From: Clostridia bacterium
Lineage (GTDB): Bacteria > Bacillota > Clostridia > RUG12999
Reading direction: 5' to 3'
DNA length: 64,000 nucleotides
Assembly: GCA_022801925.1 (NCBI GenBank)
Contig: JAAWTG010000001.1
Coordinates: forward strand, 62,001-126,000
The notes beneath the pieces were generated by a model that was not told the DNA's origin, searched no databases, and saw only the letters and a program-made list of their open reading frames with translations. A program made the position numbers and the translations under genes. Shown in pieces: positions 12,943-22,326 of the stretch (position 1 is the stretch's first letter; each line of letters opens with the position of its first letter).

Positions 12943-15030
12943 ATGCCGAGAGAATATTCTCTTGACGTTACGCGGAATATTGGTATCATGGCGCACATTG
13001 ACGCCGGTAAGACCACCACGACAGAACGTATTTTGTTCTATACCGGTAAGGTGCATAAAATCGGTGAAACCCATGATGGTGCTGCAACAATGGACTGGAT
13101 GGAACAGGAGCAGGAACGTGGTATTACTATCACATCTGCTGCGACCACCTGTGTCTGGAACGGGCACCGTATCAATATTATTGATACGCCGGGACACGTG
13201 GATTTCACAGTTGAAGTGGAACGTTCTTTGCGTGTTCTGGATGGTTCCGTCACTGTTTTGTGTGCAAAAGGCGGCGTTGAACCACAGTCTGAAACCGTTT
13301 GGCGTCAGGCAGATAAATATGGTGTGCCGAGAATGGCATATGTAAACAAAATGGATATTATGGGTGCAGATTTCTACAATGTTGTCAGCATGATGAAGGA
13401 GCGGCTGCAGTGTAATGCGGTGCCGGTTCAACTGCCGATTGGTGCAGAAGAAGACTTCAAAGGTCTGATTGACTTGGTAGAAATGAAAGCCTATATCTAT
13501 ACTAATGATTTGGGAACCGACATTTCTGTGGAAGAAATTCCGGCAGATATGAAGGATAAAGCGGAAGAATACCGCAATGCAATGGTGGAAACTGTTGCGG
13601 AAACAGACGAGGAACTGATGATGAAGTACCTCGAAGGGGAAGAATTGACCGAACAGGAACTCAAAACAGGTATCCGTAAAGCAACGATTGGTTTGCAGAT
13701 GGTACCGGTTCTGTGCGGAACTTCCTACAAAAACAAAGGTGTTCAGAAATTGCTGGATGCAATTGTTGAATTTATGCCGGCTCCGACGGATGTACCGCAC
13801 ATCAAGGGTATCATTCCGGGAGATGAAAGCGAAGAAGAATATGAACGTATTTCCAGTGACGATGAACCGTTTTCTGCACTTGCGTTCAAGATTGCAACTG
13901 ACCCATATGTTGGGAAATTGTGTTTCTTCCGTGTTTATTCCGGTAAGGCGGAAGCAGGTTCCTACGTTTTGAACTCCACAAAAGGACAAAAAGAACGTTT
14001 GGGACGTATTCTGCAAATGCATGCAAACCACCGCGCAGAACTGAAAGAAGTTTATGCAGGGGATATTGCGGCAGCTGTTGGACTCAAAAACACGACAACC
14101 GGTGATACGCTTTGTGATGATGCGCATCCGATTATTCTGGAATCTATGGAATTCCCGGATCCAGTTATTCGTGTTGCAATTGAGCCGAAAACAAAAGCAG
14201 GTCAGGAAAAAATGGGTATCGCGCTGGCAAAACTGGCGGAAGAAGACCCGACCTTTAAGACCTACACAGATGAAGAAACCGGTCAGACGATTATCGCCGG
14301 TATGGGTGAACTTCATTTGGAAATCATTGTAGACAGATTGCTGCGTGAATTTAAGGTGGAAGCGGACGTTGGTAAACCGCAGGTATCTTATAAAGAAACT
14401 ATCACCAAAAACGTGGAAGTGGATAACAAATACTCCCGTCAGTCCGGTGGTAAAGGGCAATATGGTCACGTTAAAATCCGCGTAGAACCTTTGGAACCGG
14501 GCGCTGGTTACGAGTTCGTGAACGAAATCGTCGGCGGTGCAATTCCGAAAGAATATATTCCGGCGGTAGACGCTGGTATTCAGGGCGCTATGCAGGCCGG
14601 TGTACTGGCAGGCTACAATGTAGTTGACGTGAAAGTCACTTTATATGATGGTTCTTACCATGAAGTCGACTCTTCTGAAATGGCATTTAAGATTGCCGGT
14701 TCTATGGCATTCAAAGAAGCTTGCCGTAAAGCTAGTCCGGTCTTGAAAGAGCCAATCATGAAGGTTGTTGTCATTGTTCCGGAGGAATACATGGGCGACG
14801 TTATCGGCGACCTCAATTCCAGACGTGGACAAATTCAGGGCATGGACGACAGAAGTGGTGCGAAACAAATTGATGCATTTGTTCCGTTGTCTGAAATGTT
14901 TGGTTATGCAACAGATTTGCGTTCCAACACCCAAGGACGCGGACAATACAGCATGGAACCGGCACATTATGCTGAAGTTCCAAAGAGCATTCAGGAAAAA
15001 ATCGTATCGTTGCGTGCGAAAAACGACTAA
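12943..15030 (+). CDS. fusA: Elongation factor G
   Basis: Translocation GTPase of 695 residues. The G domain shows [25 protein letters not shown] (switch I/II region), DTPGHVDF and [10 protein letters not shown]. Domains II-V follow at normal length, with the domain IV tip region [12 protein letters not shown] and the C-terminal [17 protein letters not shown]. Start ATG 12943 follows AAGGAGG. It is the canonical EF-G, not a ribosomal-protection paralogue, judging from its place between rpsG and tuf and its length. Confidence 0.98.
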   Translation: MPREYSLDVTRNIGIMAHIDAGKTTTTERILFYTGKVHKIGETHDGAATMDWMEQEQERGITITSAATTCVWNGHRINIIDTPGHVDFTVEVERSLRVLDGSVTVLCAKGGVEPQSETVWRQADKYGVPRMAYVNKMDIMGADFYNVVSMMKERLQCNAVPVQLPIGAEEDFKGLIDLVEMKAYIYTNDLGTDISVEEIPADMKDKAEEYRNAMVETVAETDEELMMKYLEGEELTEQELKTGIRKATIGLQMVPVLCGTSYKNKGVQKLLDAIVEFMPAPTDVPHIKGIIPGDESEEEYERISSDDEPFSALAFKIATDPYVGKLCFFRVYSGKAEAGSYVLNSTKGQKERLGRILQMHANHRAELKEVYAGDIAAAVGLKNTTTGDTLCDDAHPIILESMEFPDPVIRVAIEPKTKAGQEKMGIALAKLAEEDPTFKTYTDEETGQTIIAGMGELHLEIIVDRLLREFKVEADVGKPQVSYKETITKNVEVDNKYSRQSGGKGQYGHVKIRVEPLEPGAGYEFVNEIVGGAIPKEYIPAVDAGIQGAMQAGVLAGYNVVDVKVTLYDGSYHEVDSSEMAFKIAGSMAFKEACRKASPVLKEPIMKVVVIVPEEYMGDVIGDLNSRRGQIQGMDDRSGAKQIDAFVPLSEMFGYATDLRSNTQGRGQYSMEPAHYAEVPKSIQEKIVSLRAKND

Positions 15031-15046
15031 TTTTGGATGTGCTTAA

Positions 15047-15085
15047 ATTAATTTCATAAAACACTTGATTTTTTATGAAATTAAT
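15047..15085. terminator. AT-rich perfect hairpin between fusA and tuf
   Basis: Fifteen-base arms 15047-15061 (ATTAATTTCATAAAA) and 15071-15085 pair perfectly around a 9-base loop. There is little GC and no clean U-tract, so termination may be weak. The 3' arm forms most of the spacer of the tuf promoter. Confidence 0.5.
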
Positions 15086-15093
15086 ATTACAAT
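15065..15093 (+). promoter_or_regulatory. Sigma-A promoter of tuf
   Basis: TTGATT (15065-15070), 17-base spacer, TACAAT (15088-15093). It would let EF-Tu be transcribed independently of the str operon. The -35 lies in the loop and the spacer in the 3' arm of the 15-base hairpin. Confidence 0.6.
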
Positions 15094-15148
15094 ATATGTA
15101 TATACTTTGAATATTAAGAAGAAGATAATGTAAAGGGAGGAAAAACAA

Positions 15149-16351
15149 ATGGCAAAAGAAAAGTTCGAGAGAACCAAACCGCATATCAACATTGGAACCA
15201 TCGGTCACGTTGACCATGGTAAAACAACTCTGACAGCAGCAATCACAAAAGTTCTGGGTATGGATGGTAAAGCTGATTTCACAGCTTATGACCAAATCGA
15301 CAAAGCGCCGGAAGAAAGAGAAAGAGGTATCACAATTTCTACGGCTCACGTTGAATATGAAACAGAAAACAGACACTACGCACACGTTGACTGCCCGGGA
15401 CATGCTGACTATGTTAAAAACATGATCACTGGTGCTGCTCAGATGGACGGTGCTATTCTGGTTGTATCCGCTGCTGACGGTCCGATGCCGCAGACACGTG
15501 AACACATCCTGTTGGCTCGTCAGGTTGGCGTACCGTATATCGTTGTATTCATGAACAAAGTTGACCAGGTTGACGATCCGGAATTGCTGGAACTGGTTGA
15601 AATGGAAATTCGTGACCTGCTGAACGAATATGAGTTCCCGGGTGATGATACACCGATTATCAAAGGTTCTGCTCTGCAAGTTCTGGAAAGTGGTGCAACT
15701 ACTTCTGATGCTGCAGAATACAAACCGATTCTTGAACTGATGGAAGCTGTTGACAGCTACATCCCGACACCGGACAGAAAAATGGATCAGCCGTTCCTGA
15801 TGCCTGTTGAGGACGTATTCTCAATCACAGGTCGTGGTACTGTTGCAACAGGTAGAGTGGAAAGAGGTACTCTGCACGTTCAGGATGAAGTTGAACTGGT
15901 TGGTTTGGCTGAAGAAAGCAGAAAAATCGTTGTTACCGGTATCGAAATGTTCCGTAAATTGCTGGACGAAGCACAGGCTGGTGATAACATCGGTGCTCTG
16001 TTGCGTGGTATTGATAAAAAAGAAATCGAAAGAGGACAGGTTCTGGCTGCGCCGGGAACCATTCATCCGCACACAAAATTCCATGGTCAGGTTTATATCC
16101 TGAAAAAGGAAGAAGGCGGACGTCATACGCCGTTCTTTAACAACTACAGACCGCAGTTCTATTTCAGAACAACTGACGTTACTGGTATCGTTTCTCTGCC
16201 GGAAGGTACAGAAATGTGTATGCCTGGTGACAACGTTGAAATGGACGTTGAACTGATTACACCTATCGCTATTGAAGAAGGTCTGCGTTTCGCTATCCGC
16301 GAAGGCGGTAGAACTGTTGGATCCGGTATCGTAACAAAAGTGAACGAATAA
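15149..16351 (+). CDS. tuf: Elongation factor Tu
   Basis: Aminoacyl-tRNA delivery GTPase, 400 residues. Motifs: [43 protein letters not shown]. Domains II and III are complete, including [12 protein letters not shown]. Codon choice in this gene is more biased than in its neighbours (CTG, GTT, GGT), as expected for very high expression. GGGAGG precedes ATG 15149, and a strong terminator follows. Confidence 0.99.
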   Translation: MAKEKFERTKPHINIGTIGHVDHGKTTLTAAITKVLGMDGKADFTAYDQIDKAPEERERGITISTAHVEYETENRHYAHVDCPGHADYVKNMITGAAQMDGAILVVSAADGPMPQTREHILLARQVGVPYIVVFMNKVDQVDDPELLELVEMEIRDLLNEYEFPGDDTPIIKGSALQVLESGATTSDAAEYKPILELMEAVDSYIPTPDRKMDQPFLMPVEDVFSITGRGTVATGRVERGTLHVQDEVELVGLAEESRKIVVTGIEMFRKLLDEAQAGDNIGALLRGIDKKEIERGQVLAAPGTIHPHTKFHGQVYILKKEEGGRHTPFFNNYRPQFYFRTTDVTGIVSLPEGTEMCMPGDNVEMDVELITPIAIEEGLRFAIREGGRTVGSGIVTKVNE

Positions 16352-16398
16352 TTTTCGGACAGAGATATATTCTGCGAGAATATTTGTGAAATAGAAGA

Positions 16399-16432
16399 AG
16401 CCCATCAGCGTTTGTAACTGATGGGCTTTTTT
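16399..16432 (+). terminator. Terminator after tuf
   Basis: AGCCCATCAG (16399-16408) pairs perfectly with CTGATGGGCT (16418-16427), 9-base loop, followed by TTTTTTG. Confidence 0.9.
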
Positions 16433-16442
16433 GCATTTTATA

Positions 16443-16471
16443 GTGACAAATAGAGGGGAAAGTGATATAAT
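16443..16471 (+). promoter_or_regulatory. Sigma-A promoter of the nucleoside phosphorylase-like gene
   Basis: GTGACA (16443-16448), 17-base spacer, TATAAT (16466-16471) with extended -10 TGA. The gene begins 30 bases downstream behind GGGAGG. Confidence 0.65.
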
Positions 16472-16500
16472 CAGATTAACAAATTTGGGAGGAAAATAGT

Positions 16501-17313
16501 ATGGATTATAATAGCTTACTGTTAAATATGAAGATGTTTGGTGCAACTATGGAAGAAATATGCTTTCATACGTTAGGTATTTCTGCAGATAACATAAATG
16601 AAAATGTTATTGTATCTCCAGGATGGCAACCTGAAAGGTTGTTTCAAGCAAACGTAATCAATCAAATTGTTCAATCAAGTCCTCTATTTGGATATAAAAT
16701 ATGGAACATAGAACATGGAAACATTCATATATCGTATATCAAGACCGGGTTTGGCGCACCTATGATGTTGGATGCATTGTTACTTTTAGGCTTAACAAAA
16801 TGCAGGAAAATTTTATTTGTGAGTTCGGTTGGCGCGCTGTCTTCTGAAATGAATATAGGAGATATTATTATACCGGAATATTCAGCTTCAGGAGATGGGG
16901 CGAGTAGATATCTGTCAAATAATTTGTTTCATGATACTTTTGGAGATAAACAGTATCCAGATAATGACCTGTTCAGGTTTCTTATCAATGAAACAAAAAG
17001 AATTTGTGATATAAATAGTGTTAAATGGCATTTGGGCAAGACTCTTTGTATTGATACAATAGTGGCTCAATATAATTATTTAGAAAATATTATTGAAATG
17101 GGATATAACAGCATAGATATGGAAAGTGCAGCTGCGTTTAAAGCTGCGAAAATGATTAATATACCTATTGCGGCATTATTGAACGTGTCGGATAATTCTA
17201 CTATTAACAAATCGTTAATGACCGACCGTAGCAATCAACAAGAAAAGGAATATCGTAAATTTGTCAGAAGCGAGATATTACCTGAAATTATTGAAAATGT
17301 ATTTTCCAAATAA
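16501..17313 (+). CDS. Purine/uridine nucleoside phosphorylase-like protein
   Basis: Cytoplasmic protein of 270 residues in the PNP/UDP phosphorylase superfamily, which cleaves N-glycosidic bonds of nucleosides by phosphate or water. Visible motifs: SSVGALSSEMNIGDIIIP (central strand), SIDMESAAAF (ribose-binding Met-Glu) and NVSDNS with the Asp that contacts the base. The first ~70 residues are divergent, so phosphorylase cannot be told from nucleosidase. The gene is much more AT-rich than tuf and its own promoter sits right after the tuf terminator. It is probably accessory; salvage is the default reading, and a defence-type nucleosidase is possible but unsupported. Confidence 0.75.
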   Translation: MDYNSLLLNMKMFGATMEEICFHTLGISADNINENVIVSPGWQPERLFQANVINQIVQSSPLFGYKIWNIEHGNIHISYIKTGFGAPMMLDALLLLGLTKCRKILFVSSVGALSSEMNIGDIIIPEYSASGDGASRYLSNNLFHDTFGDKQYPDNDLFRFLINETKRICDINSVKWHLGKTLCIDTIVAQYNYLENIIEMGYNSIDMESAAAFKAAKMINIPIAALLNVSDNSTINKSLMTDRSNQQEKEYRKFVRSEILPEIIENVFSK

Positions 17314-17397
17314 CAAATATTCAGTTTGTTAAGTATTTGCTGAAATTTAAGAAAAGAGCAGTAGGAACACTTTTTCCAAAAGGAAAAAAGATAATGA

Positions 17398-17535
17398 GGG
17401 AATAAAAGATTTTACAGGAATGGTGAGAAATTTGGAAATAACTATACAAGTACCCGTCTTTCAGAGGATATGTGTGCGCTAGAGGATATACGCATGTTGG
17501 AGCAGGACACCTCAAAACATGTACGCTTTTGTTAA
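17398..17535 (+). pseudogene. Possible remnant of a coding sequence
   Basis: The 294-base gap between two AT-rich genes contains 45 open codons ending at TAA 17533-17535, entered from a TGA and lacking a start codon or ribosome site. The translation has protein-like composition (for example RLSEDMCALEDIRMLEQD) but matches no family I recognise. It may be the decayed 3' end of a lost gene. Nothing else is evident in the gap. Confidence 0.25.
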
Positions 17536-17607
17536 TCGGACATACATATAATTATTGCACCTTTTGAAGGGGCGGCGGTTGTAATTTTTAAACATAGGAG
17601 GTGAAAC

Positions 17608-17973
17608 ATGGCGATTGAAAAAATAATAAACTGCGGTGAAACACTGGCGCTTGTAACCGGTAATGAAAAAATAAGAACCAATGTACAATCTGCATTGGAG
17701 TTGGCAATGTCCGTTAAATATAGCATTGATACAAATAAAATTGTGATTCATAAAAAAGTGATTGCAGAAGATTTTTTTATTTTAGGCACAGGACTCGCAG
17801 GAGAAATTTTGCAGAAATTTATCAATTATGATGTGAAAGCCGCAATATATGGAGACTATTCAAGATATACAAATAAACCATTAAAGGATTTCATCTATGA
17901 AAGCAACCAAGGAAAAGATGTATTTTTCGTTCCCACAAAAGAAGAAGCTTTCTCCAAATTGCTGAGTGTGTAA
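17608..17973 (+). CDS. DUF4180 domain-containing protein
   Basis: Protein of 121 residues filled by a DUF4180 domain. Diagnostic segments are LALVTGNEKIRTNVQSALEL, EDFFILGTGLAGEILQKF and KPLKDFIYESNQG followed by DVFFVPTKEEA. The family has no established biochemical role. AGGAGGTG precedes ATG 17608. AT-rich like the upstream nucleoside phosphorylase-like gene, with which it may have arrived. A long bidirectional hairpin separates it from convergent glmM. Confidence 0.8.
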   Translation: MAIEKIINCGETLALVTGNEKIRTNVQSALELAMSVKYSIDTNKIVIHKKVIAEDFFILGTGLAGEILQKFINYDVKAAIYGDYSRYTNKPLKDFIYESNQGKDVFFVPTKEEAFSKLLSV

Positions 17974-18059
17974 AAGGCAGTATATTGTCAGATAGCGATA
18001 TTGTTACTGTTGGCATCTGAACACGAAAAAGAGAACAATATTATGGTAGGCATGTAGTT

Positions 18060-18128
18060 CCATAAATGTAAAAGAACGATATGCGCCCCAAAAAGGACAG
18101 GGCGCATATCGTTCTTTTACATTTATGG
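18060..18128. terminator. Bidirectional terminator, 29-base perfect stem
   Basis: Arms 18060-18088 and 18100-18128 are perfectly complementary over 29 bases around an 11-base loop. The GC core (GCGCCC/GGGCGC) is next to the loop; AAAAGAAC/GTTCTTTT lies within the stem and supplies the U-tract in either direction. It serves the DUF4180 gene and glmM. Unusually long for a bacterial terminator. Confidence 0.85.
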
Positions 18129-18148
18129 ATAAAAGTTGTTTTATAAAA

Positions 18149-19519
18149 TTATCCCAGACGGTCTGAAATCACTTTTGCCAGCATATCAGCGTCTATTTGC
18201 ATTTGGGATGGGGTTTGACCTTCAATCATGATGCGGACTAAAGGCTCTGTGCCGGACGGACGAATGAGTACGCGTCCGTTATCGTTATATTTTGCTTCCA
18301 GCGCATTGATATGCGCTATAATATCCTCGTTTTGACGGATTTTTGACTTATTTTCATTTGCAACTTTTGCATTGACGAGCACCTGTGGAAGAATTTCCAC
18401 ACAAGAAGCCAGTTCGCTCATTGGCTGGCGGCTTTCTTTTAATATGGATAGCAAACCAATTGCACTAACAAGCCCATCGCCGGTGGTGTTGCGGTTGAGA
18501 CAGATAATATGTCCGGACTGTTCGCCGCCAATCACATAGTCATCGGAGAGCATTTTTGCCAAAACATAGCGGTCGCCGACATGGGTTTGAATTACCTGTA
18601 TATCGTGCTTGCGCAGAGAAAGGGTTAGTCCCAGATTGCTCATGACAGTGGCGACAACGGTATTGTGTTTTAATAATCCCTTTTTCTTATAATGAATGGC
18701 AAGGATTCCCATAACAACATCGCCGTTCACATCGTTTCCTTGTTCGTCAATAACGAGCAGCCGGTCAGCATCGCCGTCAAATGCCAGACCGATATCTGCG
18801 GGGGTGCCTTTGATACGAAGTTCCGCCATAAATTCTCGCAGGGCGCGCAAATGCGTTGAACCACAATTCAGATTGATGTTGGTACCGTCCGGTTTATCAT
18901 GAATGACATGGACTTCCGCACCAAGTTCCCGCAGCGCTTGCGGAGCGACCTTAGACGAGGCGCCGTTTGCACAATCCATAGCAATGGTTAACCCTGTTAA
19001 GTCGCCAATATCGGATGACTTTTTTGCAAACTGAATATAGTCATTTTCCGCTGTATATACACGTGTGAGCGTACCAATATCTGTACCGACTGGTAACTGT
19101 TCAATATCTTTATCAGGGTTTAAAATATAGTCTTCAATTTCAGCTTCTATGTTGTCGTTTAATTTAAAACCTTCACTGTTGAAAAACTTAATACCATTAA
19201 ATTCAACAGAGTTATGGGAGGCGGAAATCACAACACCGGCGTCCGCATTATAAAATCTGGTTAAATAGGCGACTGCCGGCGTTGGAATAACGCCGAGCGC
19301 GATAGCCTCTGCGCCCACAGACAGGATTCCGGCAGTTAATGCACATTCCAACATATCGCAGGAAATACGGGTATCCGTTCCAATCAGAATGCGCGGACGA
19401 TGACTGGTGTGTTTTGTCAAAACATATGCGCCGTATTTCCCTACAGAAAAAGCAAGTTCCGGTGTTAATTCTTTATTGGCAATGCCTCGGACACCGTCCG
19501 TTCCAAATAGTTTACCCAT
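18149..19519 (-). CDS. glmM: Phosphoglucosamine mutase
   Basis: Converts glucosamine-6-phosphate to glucosamine-1-phosphate for UDP-GlcNAc and peptidoglycan synthesis. With the start at ATG 19519 (GAAAGGTGG upstream) it begins MGKLFGTDGVRGIAN and has 456 residues. The phosphoserine loop reads VVISASHNS (about residues 98-106), the metal loop FDGDADR, and the phosphate-binding loop RPSGTEPLVRI. An upstream in-frame Met at 19546 is rejected because the family starts at MGK. Own promoter at 19699-19727. Confidence 0.97.
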   Translation of the reverse strand: MGKLFGTDGVRGIANKELTPELAFSVGKYGAYVLTKHTSHRPRILIGTDTRISCDMLECALTAGILSVGAEAIALGVIPTPAVAYLTRFYNADAGVVISASHNSVEFNGIKFFNSEGFKLNDNIEAEIEDYILNPDKDIEQLPVGTDIGTLTRVYTAENDYIQFAKKSSDIGDLTGLTIAMDCANGASSKVAPQALRELGAEVHVIHDKPDGTNINLNCGSTHLRALREFMAELRIKGTPADIGLAFDGDADRLLVIDEQGNDVNGDVVMGILAIHYKKKGLLKHNTVVATVMSNLGLTLSLRKHDIQVIQTHVGDRYVLAKMLSDDYVIGGEQSGHIICLNRNTTGDGLVSAIGLLSILKESRQPMSELASCVEILPQVLVNAKVANENKSKIRQNEDIIAHINALEAKYNDNGRVLIRPSGTEPLVRIMIEGQTPSQMQIDADMLAKVISDRLG

Positions 19520-19698
19520 TCTGTTCCACCTTTCTTTTTTCTCCAATCAAAATTTTGAAAGTAAGTGTTGCTTGGTGTTGATATCTAGCACAAGAAGCAG
19601 CGTTGTTTCTGATATTATTCTGGTCGCAAAAGGATATGTTATTTTTTTGTGTTTTCTGATACAAAAATAGTATTCTATGAAAAATAACTATAATACCT

Positions 19699-19727
19699 AT
19701 TATAGCATTGTATCACATACTTTGCAA
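19699..19727 (-). promoter_or_regulatory. Sigma-A promoter of glmM
   Basis: On the minus strand TTGCAA (19727-19722), 17-base spacer, TATAAT (19704-19699). It gives a leader of roughly 175 bases. I looked for a glmS-type ribozyme there and recognise none. Confidence 0.65.
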
Positions 19728-19751
19728 CAGCTTTTTGGAGAAAAAACAGAA

Positions 19752-20600
19752 TTATGGTAAATCACGCAGAGATTGGAAGGTATAACCTTGTGCCTGTGCA
19801 TCCTTGATGATGCGGTCTAAAGCTTCGGTATTGTCTTTGGATACAGCATGCAATAACAGAATACAGCCGTTATGGATATAGTCCATAACTTCCTTGTAGG
19901 CAAAATCGCTGCCGCGCTGGAAATTGGTATCCCAATCTTTGTAAGCAAAACTCCAAAAGATAGTTTTCATGCCAAGTTCCCGTGTCAGCGCTAAAGTGCG
20001 TTCGCTATATTCACCCTTAGGCGGACGCATGAACAGCATGGTTTGACCGGTCAGATTATAATAGTCTTCACTGAGCTGCGTCATTTCCTGTTTTAGTTTT
20101 GCATTGTCAGAAACGGAGGGCATACTGGGGTGGTTGACCGTATGATTCCCAACGTCATGTCCTTCCGCAGCCATACGGCGCACCAATGCCTGTTCCGTTT
20201 TTAAATAGGGACCTGTGATAAAGAAACAGGCGGGAACTTGATTATCGCGCAATACATCTAAAATCTTTCCGGTATATCCGTTTTCATATCCTTCGTCAAA
20301 TGTGAGGTATAACACTTTTGCGGAAGTATCCCCCAAATAGTAGGCGTCAAACTGTTTTAACGTTGTCATAATACTGCTTGGGACTTCGGGAGCGGCGTTT
20401 TTTACTTTTTTCAGTCCCCAGCCATATGTTTTGTTATCCAGACCGGCAATATCAAGGGTTGTCAGCGGCATTAAAGTTGGCACGGGCGTTTGTGCGGGAG
20501 CAGAATTTTGTGGTTCAGAGAGATTCTGCTGTATTTGCTGCGGAGTGCAGCCGCAGCATAATAAAACGCAGAAGAGCAGAGCAAAAAGCATTTTTTTCAT
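19752..20600 (-). CDS. PdaA-like polysaccharide deacetylase lipoprotein
   Basis: NodB-fold enzyme resembling PdaA, which removes the acetyl group from N-acetylmuramic acid during muramic-delta-lactam formation in the spore cortex. The start chosen is ATG 20600 (AAAGGA upstream). A signal peptide ends in lipobox LLCCGC with Cys18, so it should be anchored to the outer face of the membrane. Catalytic motifs: LTFDEGYENGY (the DEGY variant typical of PdaA), GNHTVNHPSMP and MRPPKGEYS. A Pro/Thr-rich spacer follows the lipid anchor. It is transcribed away from a second deacetylase gene. Confidence 0.85.
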   Translation of the reverse strand: MKKMLFALLFCVLLCCGCTPQQIQQNLSEPQNSAPAQTPVPTLMPLTTLDIAGLDNKTYGWGLKKVKNAAPEVPSSIMTTLKQFDAYYLGDTSAKVLYLTFDEGYENGYTGKILDVLRDNQVPACFFITGPYLKTEQALVRRMAAEGHDVGNHTVNHPSMPSVSDNAKLKQEMTQLSEDYYNLTGQTMLFMRPPKGEYSERTLALTRELGMKTIFWSFAYKDWDTNFQRGSDFAYKEVMDYIHNGCILLLHAVSKDNTEALDRIIKDAQAQGYTFQSLRDLP

Positions 20601-20749
20601 AAGAACGTCATCCTTTCTTTGACATATTGGTAGGTAGCCATTCATACATATAAGAGATATGTAGATGTTGTAAAATGTGACAAATTACGGAATAAATAGA
20701 CAAACTTTTTTACAAGTCGGCAAAAATAGTTACAATTTGCGTATAACTA

Positions 20750-20779
20750 TTGAGTTTTAATAGCGGTGTATGTTATAAT
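20750..20779 (+). promoter_or_regulatory. Sigma-A promoter of the second deacetylase
   Basis: TTGAGT (20750-20755), 18-base spacer, TATAAT (20774-20779) with extended -10 TGT. The 229-base divergent region also carries pdaA upstream DNA, but no clear sporulation-sigma promoter could be assigned. Confidence 0.6.
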
Positions 20780-20829
20780 ACATATCGCAAGATGAAGTGA
20801 AATATGATTCAGGAGGAGATTTTAACGTT

Positions 20830-21714
20830 ATGAGGTTTGGGAAAAAGACTTGGATTGGAATCATAGTGGCAGTGGTGGTTGCTATCGGTGGTGTAGGAAC
20901 ATGGGCGGTACTGTACTATAAAAATAGAAGTGTAGCCACTGTGGCGAATGGAAGCGGTACAATAGATTCGGCGGAGGTAACAAATTTACCGGAGCAGACG
21001 CCGGAGCAGACGCCGGCACCAACCTATACGCCGACGCCGCTGGATGTACAAACACCGGGAAAAGCAGATGCGGATATTACAGACCGCCTTATTATAAAAG
21101 ATGGGCAGAGAAAGGCATTTTTGACATTTGACGATGGACCGAGTGAGAACACGGCAAAAATTCTTGATATTTTGAAACAATATGATGTGAAAGCAACCTT
21201 TTTTGTAATGGGAAAAAATGCGGAAAGCCATCCGGAACTAATAAAACGGATTTTCGAGGAAGGACATGCGATTGGAAATCATAGTTATAACCATAACTAC
21301 GGATATATGTATTCGAGGGCGGAAAATTTTAAAGAGGAAGTGGAAAAGACAACTGAGTTGATTGGCAGCATTATTGGACAGGAGAATGTGCAGAAACTGT
21401 TTCGGTTTCCGGGCGGGTCGTTTGAACAATCCAAAGCGCCATATAAACAAATATTATCTGAAATGGGATATTCCTTTGCAGATTGGAATTCCCTCAATGG
21501 TGATGCAGACGGAAAACCATATACACATGAGCATATCATGACAATGTTTCAGGAAACTACCATTAAGCATGAAGATGCAGTTGTGCTTATGCACGATACG
21601 GCAGCAAAAACGTTAACGGTGGATGCACTGCCGGAATGCATAGAATATTTGAAAAATTATGGGTTTACGTTTGAAGCGATTCATGTAGCCGATGGAGCGG
21701 AGGGGGCGGCTTGA
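20830..21714 (+). CDS. Membrane-anchored NodB polysaccharide deacetylase (PgdA-like)
   Basis: Predicted extracellular peptidoglycan/chitooligosaccharide deacetylase, 294 residues from ATG 20830 (AGGAGGAG 10 bases upstream). One membrane segment (about 9-29) is followed by a linker rich in PTPT/EQTP and then the NodB domain. Motifs: TFDDGPSENT (catalytic Asp-Asp), GNHSYNHNY (metal His pair), FRFPGGSF and LMHDTAAK, all intact. The substrate is probably GlcNAc in peptidoglycan by family analogy. Its last bases overlap the shikimate kinase start (TTGA), so the two genes form an operon. Confidence 0.85.
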   Translation: MRFGKKTWIGIIVAVVVAIGGVGTWAVLYYKNRSVATVANGSGTIDSAEVTNLPEQTPEQTPAPTYTPTPLDVQTPGKADADITDRLIIKDGQRKAFLTFDDGPSENTAKILDILKQYDVKATFFVMGKNAESHPELIKRIFEEGHAIGNHSYNHNYGYMYSRAENFKEEVEKTTELIGSIIGQENVQKLFRFPGGSFEQSKAPYKQILSEMGYSFADWNSLNGDADGKPYTHEHIMTMFQETTIKHEDAVVLMHDTAAKTLTVDALPECIEYLKNYGFTFEAIHVADGAEGAA

Positions 21715-22214
21715 GGCAATCAGTGATTTTAGTCGGTATGCCGGGCGCCGGAAAAAGCACAGTGGGCGTTATTTTAGCAAAAGCGTTAGGAATGCCGTTT
21801 ATAGATACCGATTTATTGATTCAGCAAAAAGAGGGAGCCTTATTGCAAGAAATCATTGACCAAAAAGGCGCTGCCTATTTTATGGATTGTGAGCAACGGC
21901 ATATCGTGGAAGAATCTTTTGCGGGGCAGGTGGTTGCAACAGGCGGCAGCGTCGTCTATAGCGCGGAGGCAATGCGGCATTTAAAACAGTTTGGTGCGGT
22001 GGTATATCTGGAGGTGTCGCCGGAGGAACTCGCGCGGCGGATAAAAAATTTTGAAGCGCGCGGTATTGTTAGAACAGACGGAGAAACGTTGTCAGAAATT
22101 TTACAGCGGCGCAGAAAACTTTATGAAACATATCAAGACATGACGATATCTTGTGACGGATTGCACATTGAGCAGGTGGTGTCACAGATAGCAGAACAGT
22201 TAAAAAACAGATAA
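21711..22214 (+). CDS. aroK: Shikimate kinase
   Basis: Phosphorylates shikimate at the 3-OH in chorismate biosynthesis; 167 residues. P-loop GMPGAGKST (9-17), substrate Asp in FIDTD, the GGSVV stretch (GGG in most members) and an Arg-rich lid (RGIVRTDG). Start is TTG 21711, overlapping the previous stop by four bases, with GGAGGGGG just upstream. No other aromatic-pathway gene is in the window; pairing with a deacetylase is unusual. Confidence 0.9.
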   Translation: MRQSVILVGMPGAGKSTVGVILAKALGMPFIDTDLLIQQKEGALLQEIIDQKGAAYFMDCEQRHIVEESFAGQVVATGGSVVYSAEAMRHLKQFGAVVYLEVSPEELARRIKNFEARGIVRTDGETLSEILQRRRKLYETYQDMTISCDGLHIEQVVSQIAEQLKNR

Positions 22215-22235
22215 TATTTTGGCGGTTCAACGATT

Positions 22236-22283
22236 AAAACGGCATGATTGTACAGATTATCTACTGTGCAATCATGCCGTTTT
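22236..22283. terminator. Bidirectional terminator between aroK and feoB
   Basis: AAAACGGCATGATTG (22236-22250) pairs perfectly with the arm at 22269-22283. A and T tracts at the stem base allow termination on both strands. Confidence 0.85.
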
Positions 22284-22326
22284 TATAAATTTTATATTAG
22301 TAGTCCATCCACTGAAAACCGATGTC

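Noticed and set aside
12910-14469. 519-codon open frame antisense to fusA
   Set aside because: Complement of fusA codons, low-complexity Phe/His/Cys translation and no initiation signals.
19520-19698. glmS-type ribozyme in the glmM leader
   Set aside because: The leader is AT-rich without the pseudoknotted core, and glmM is not the usual ribozyme target.
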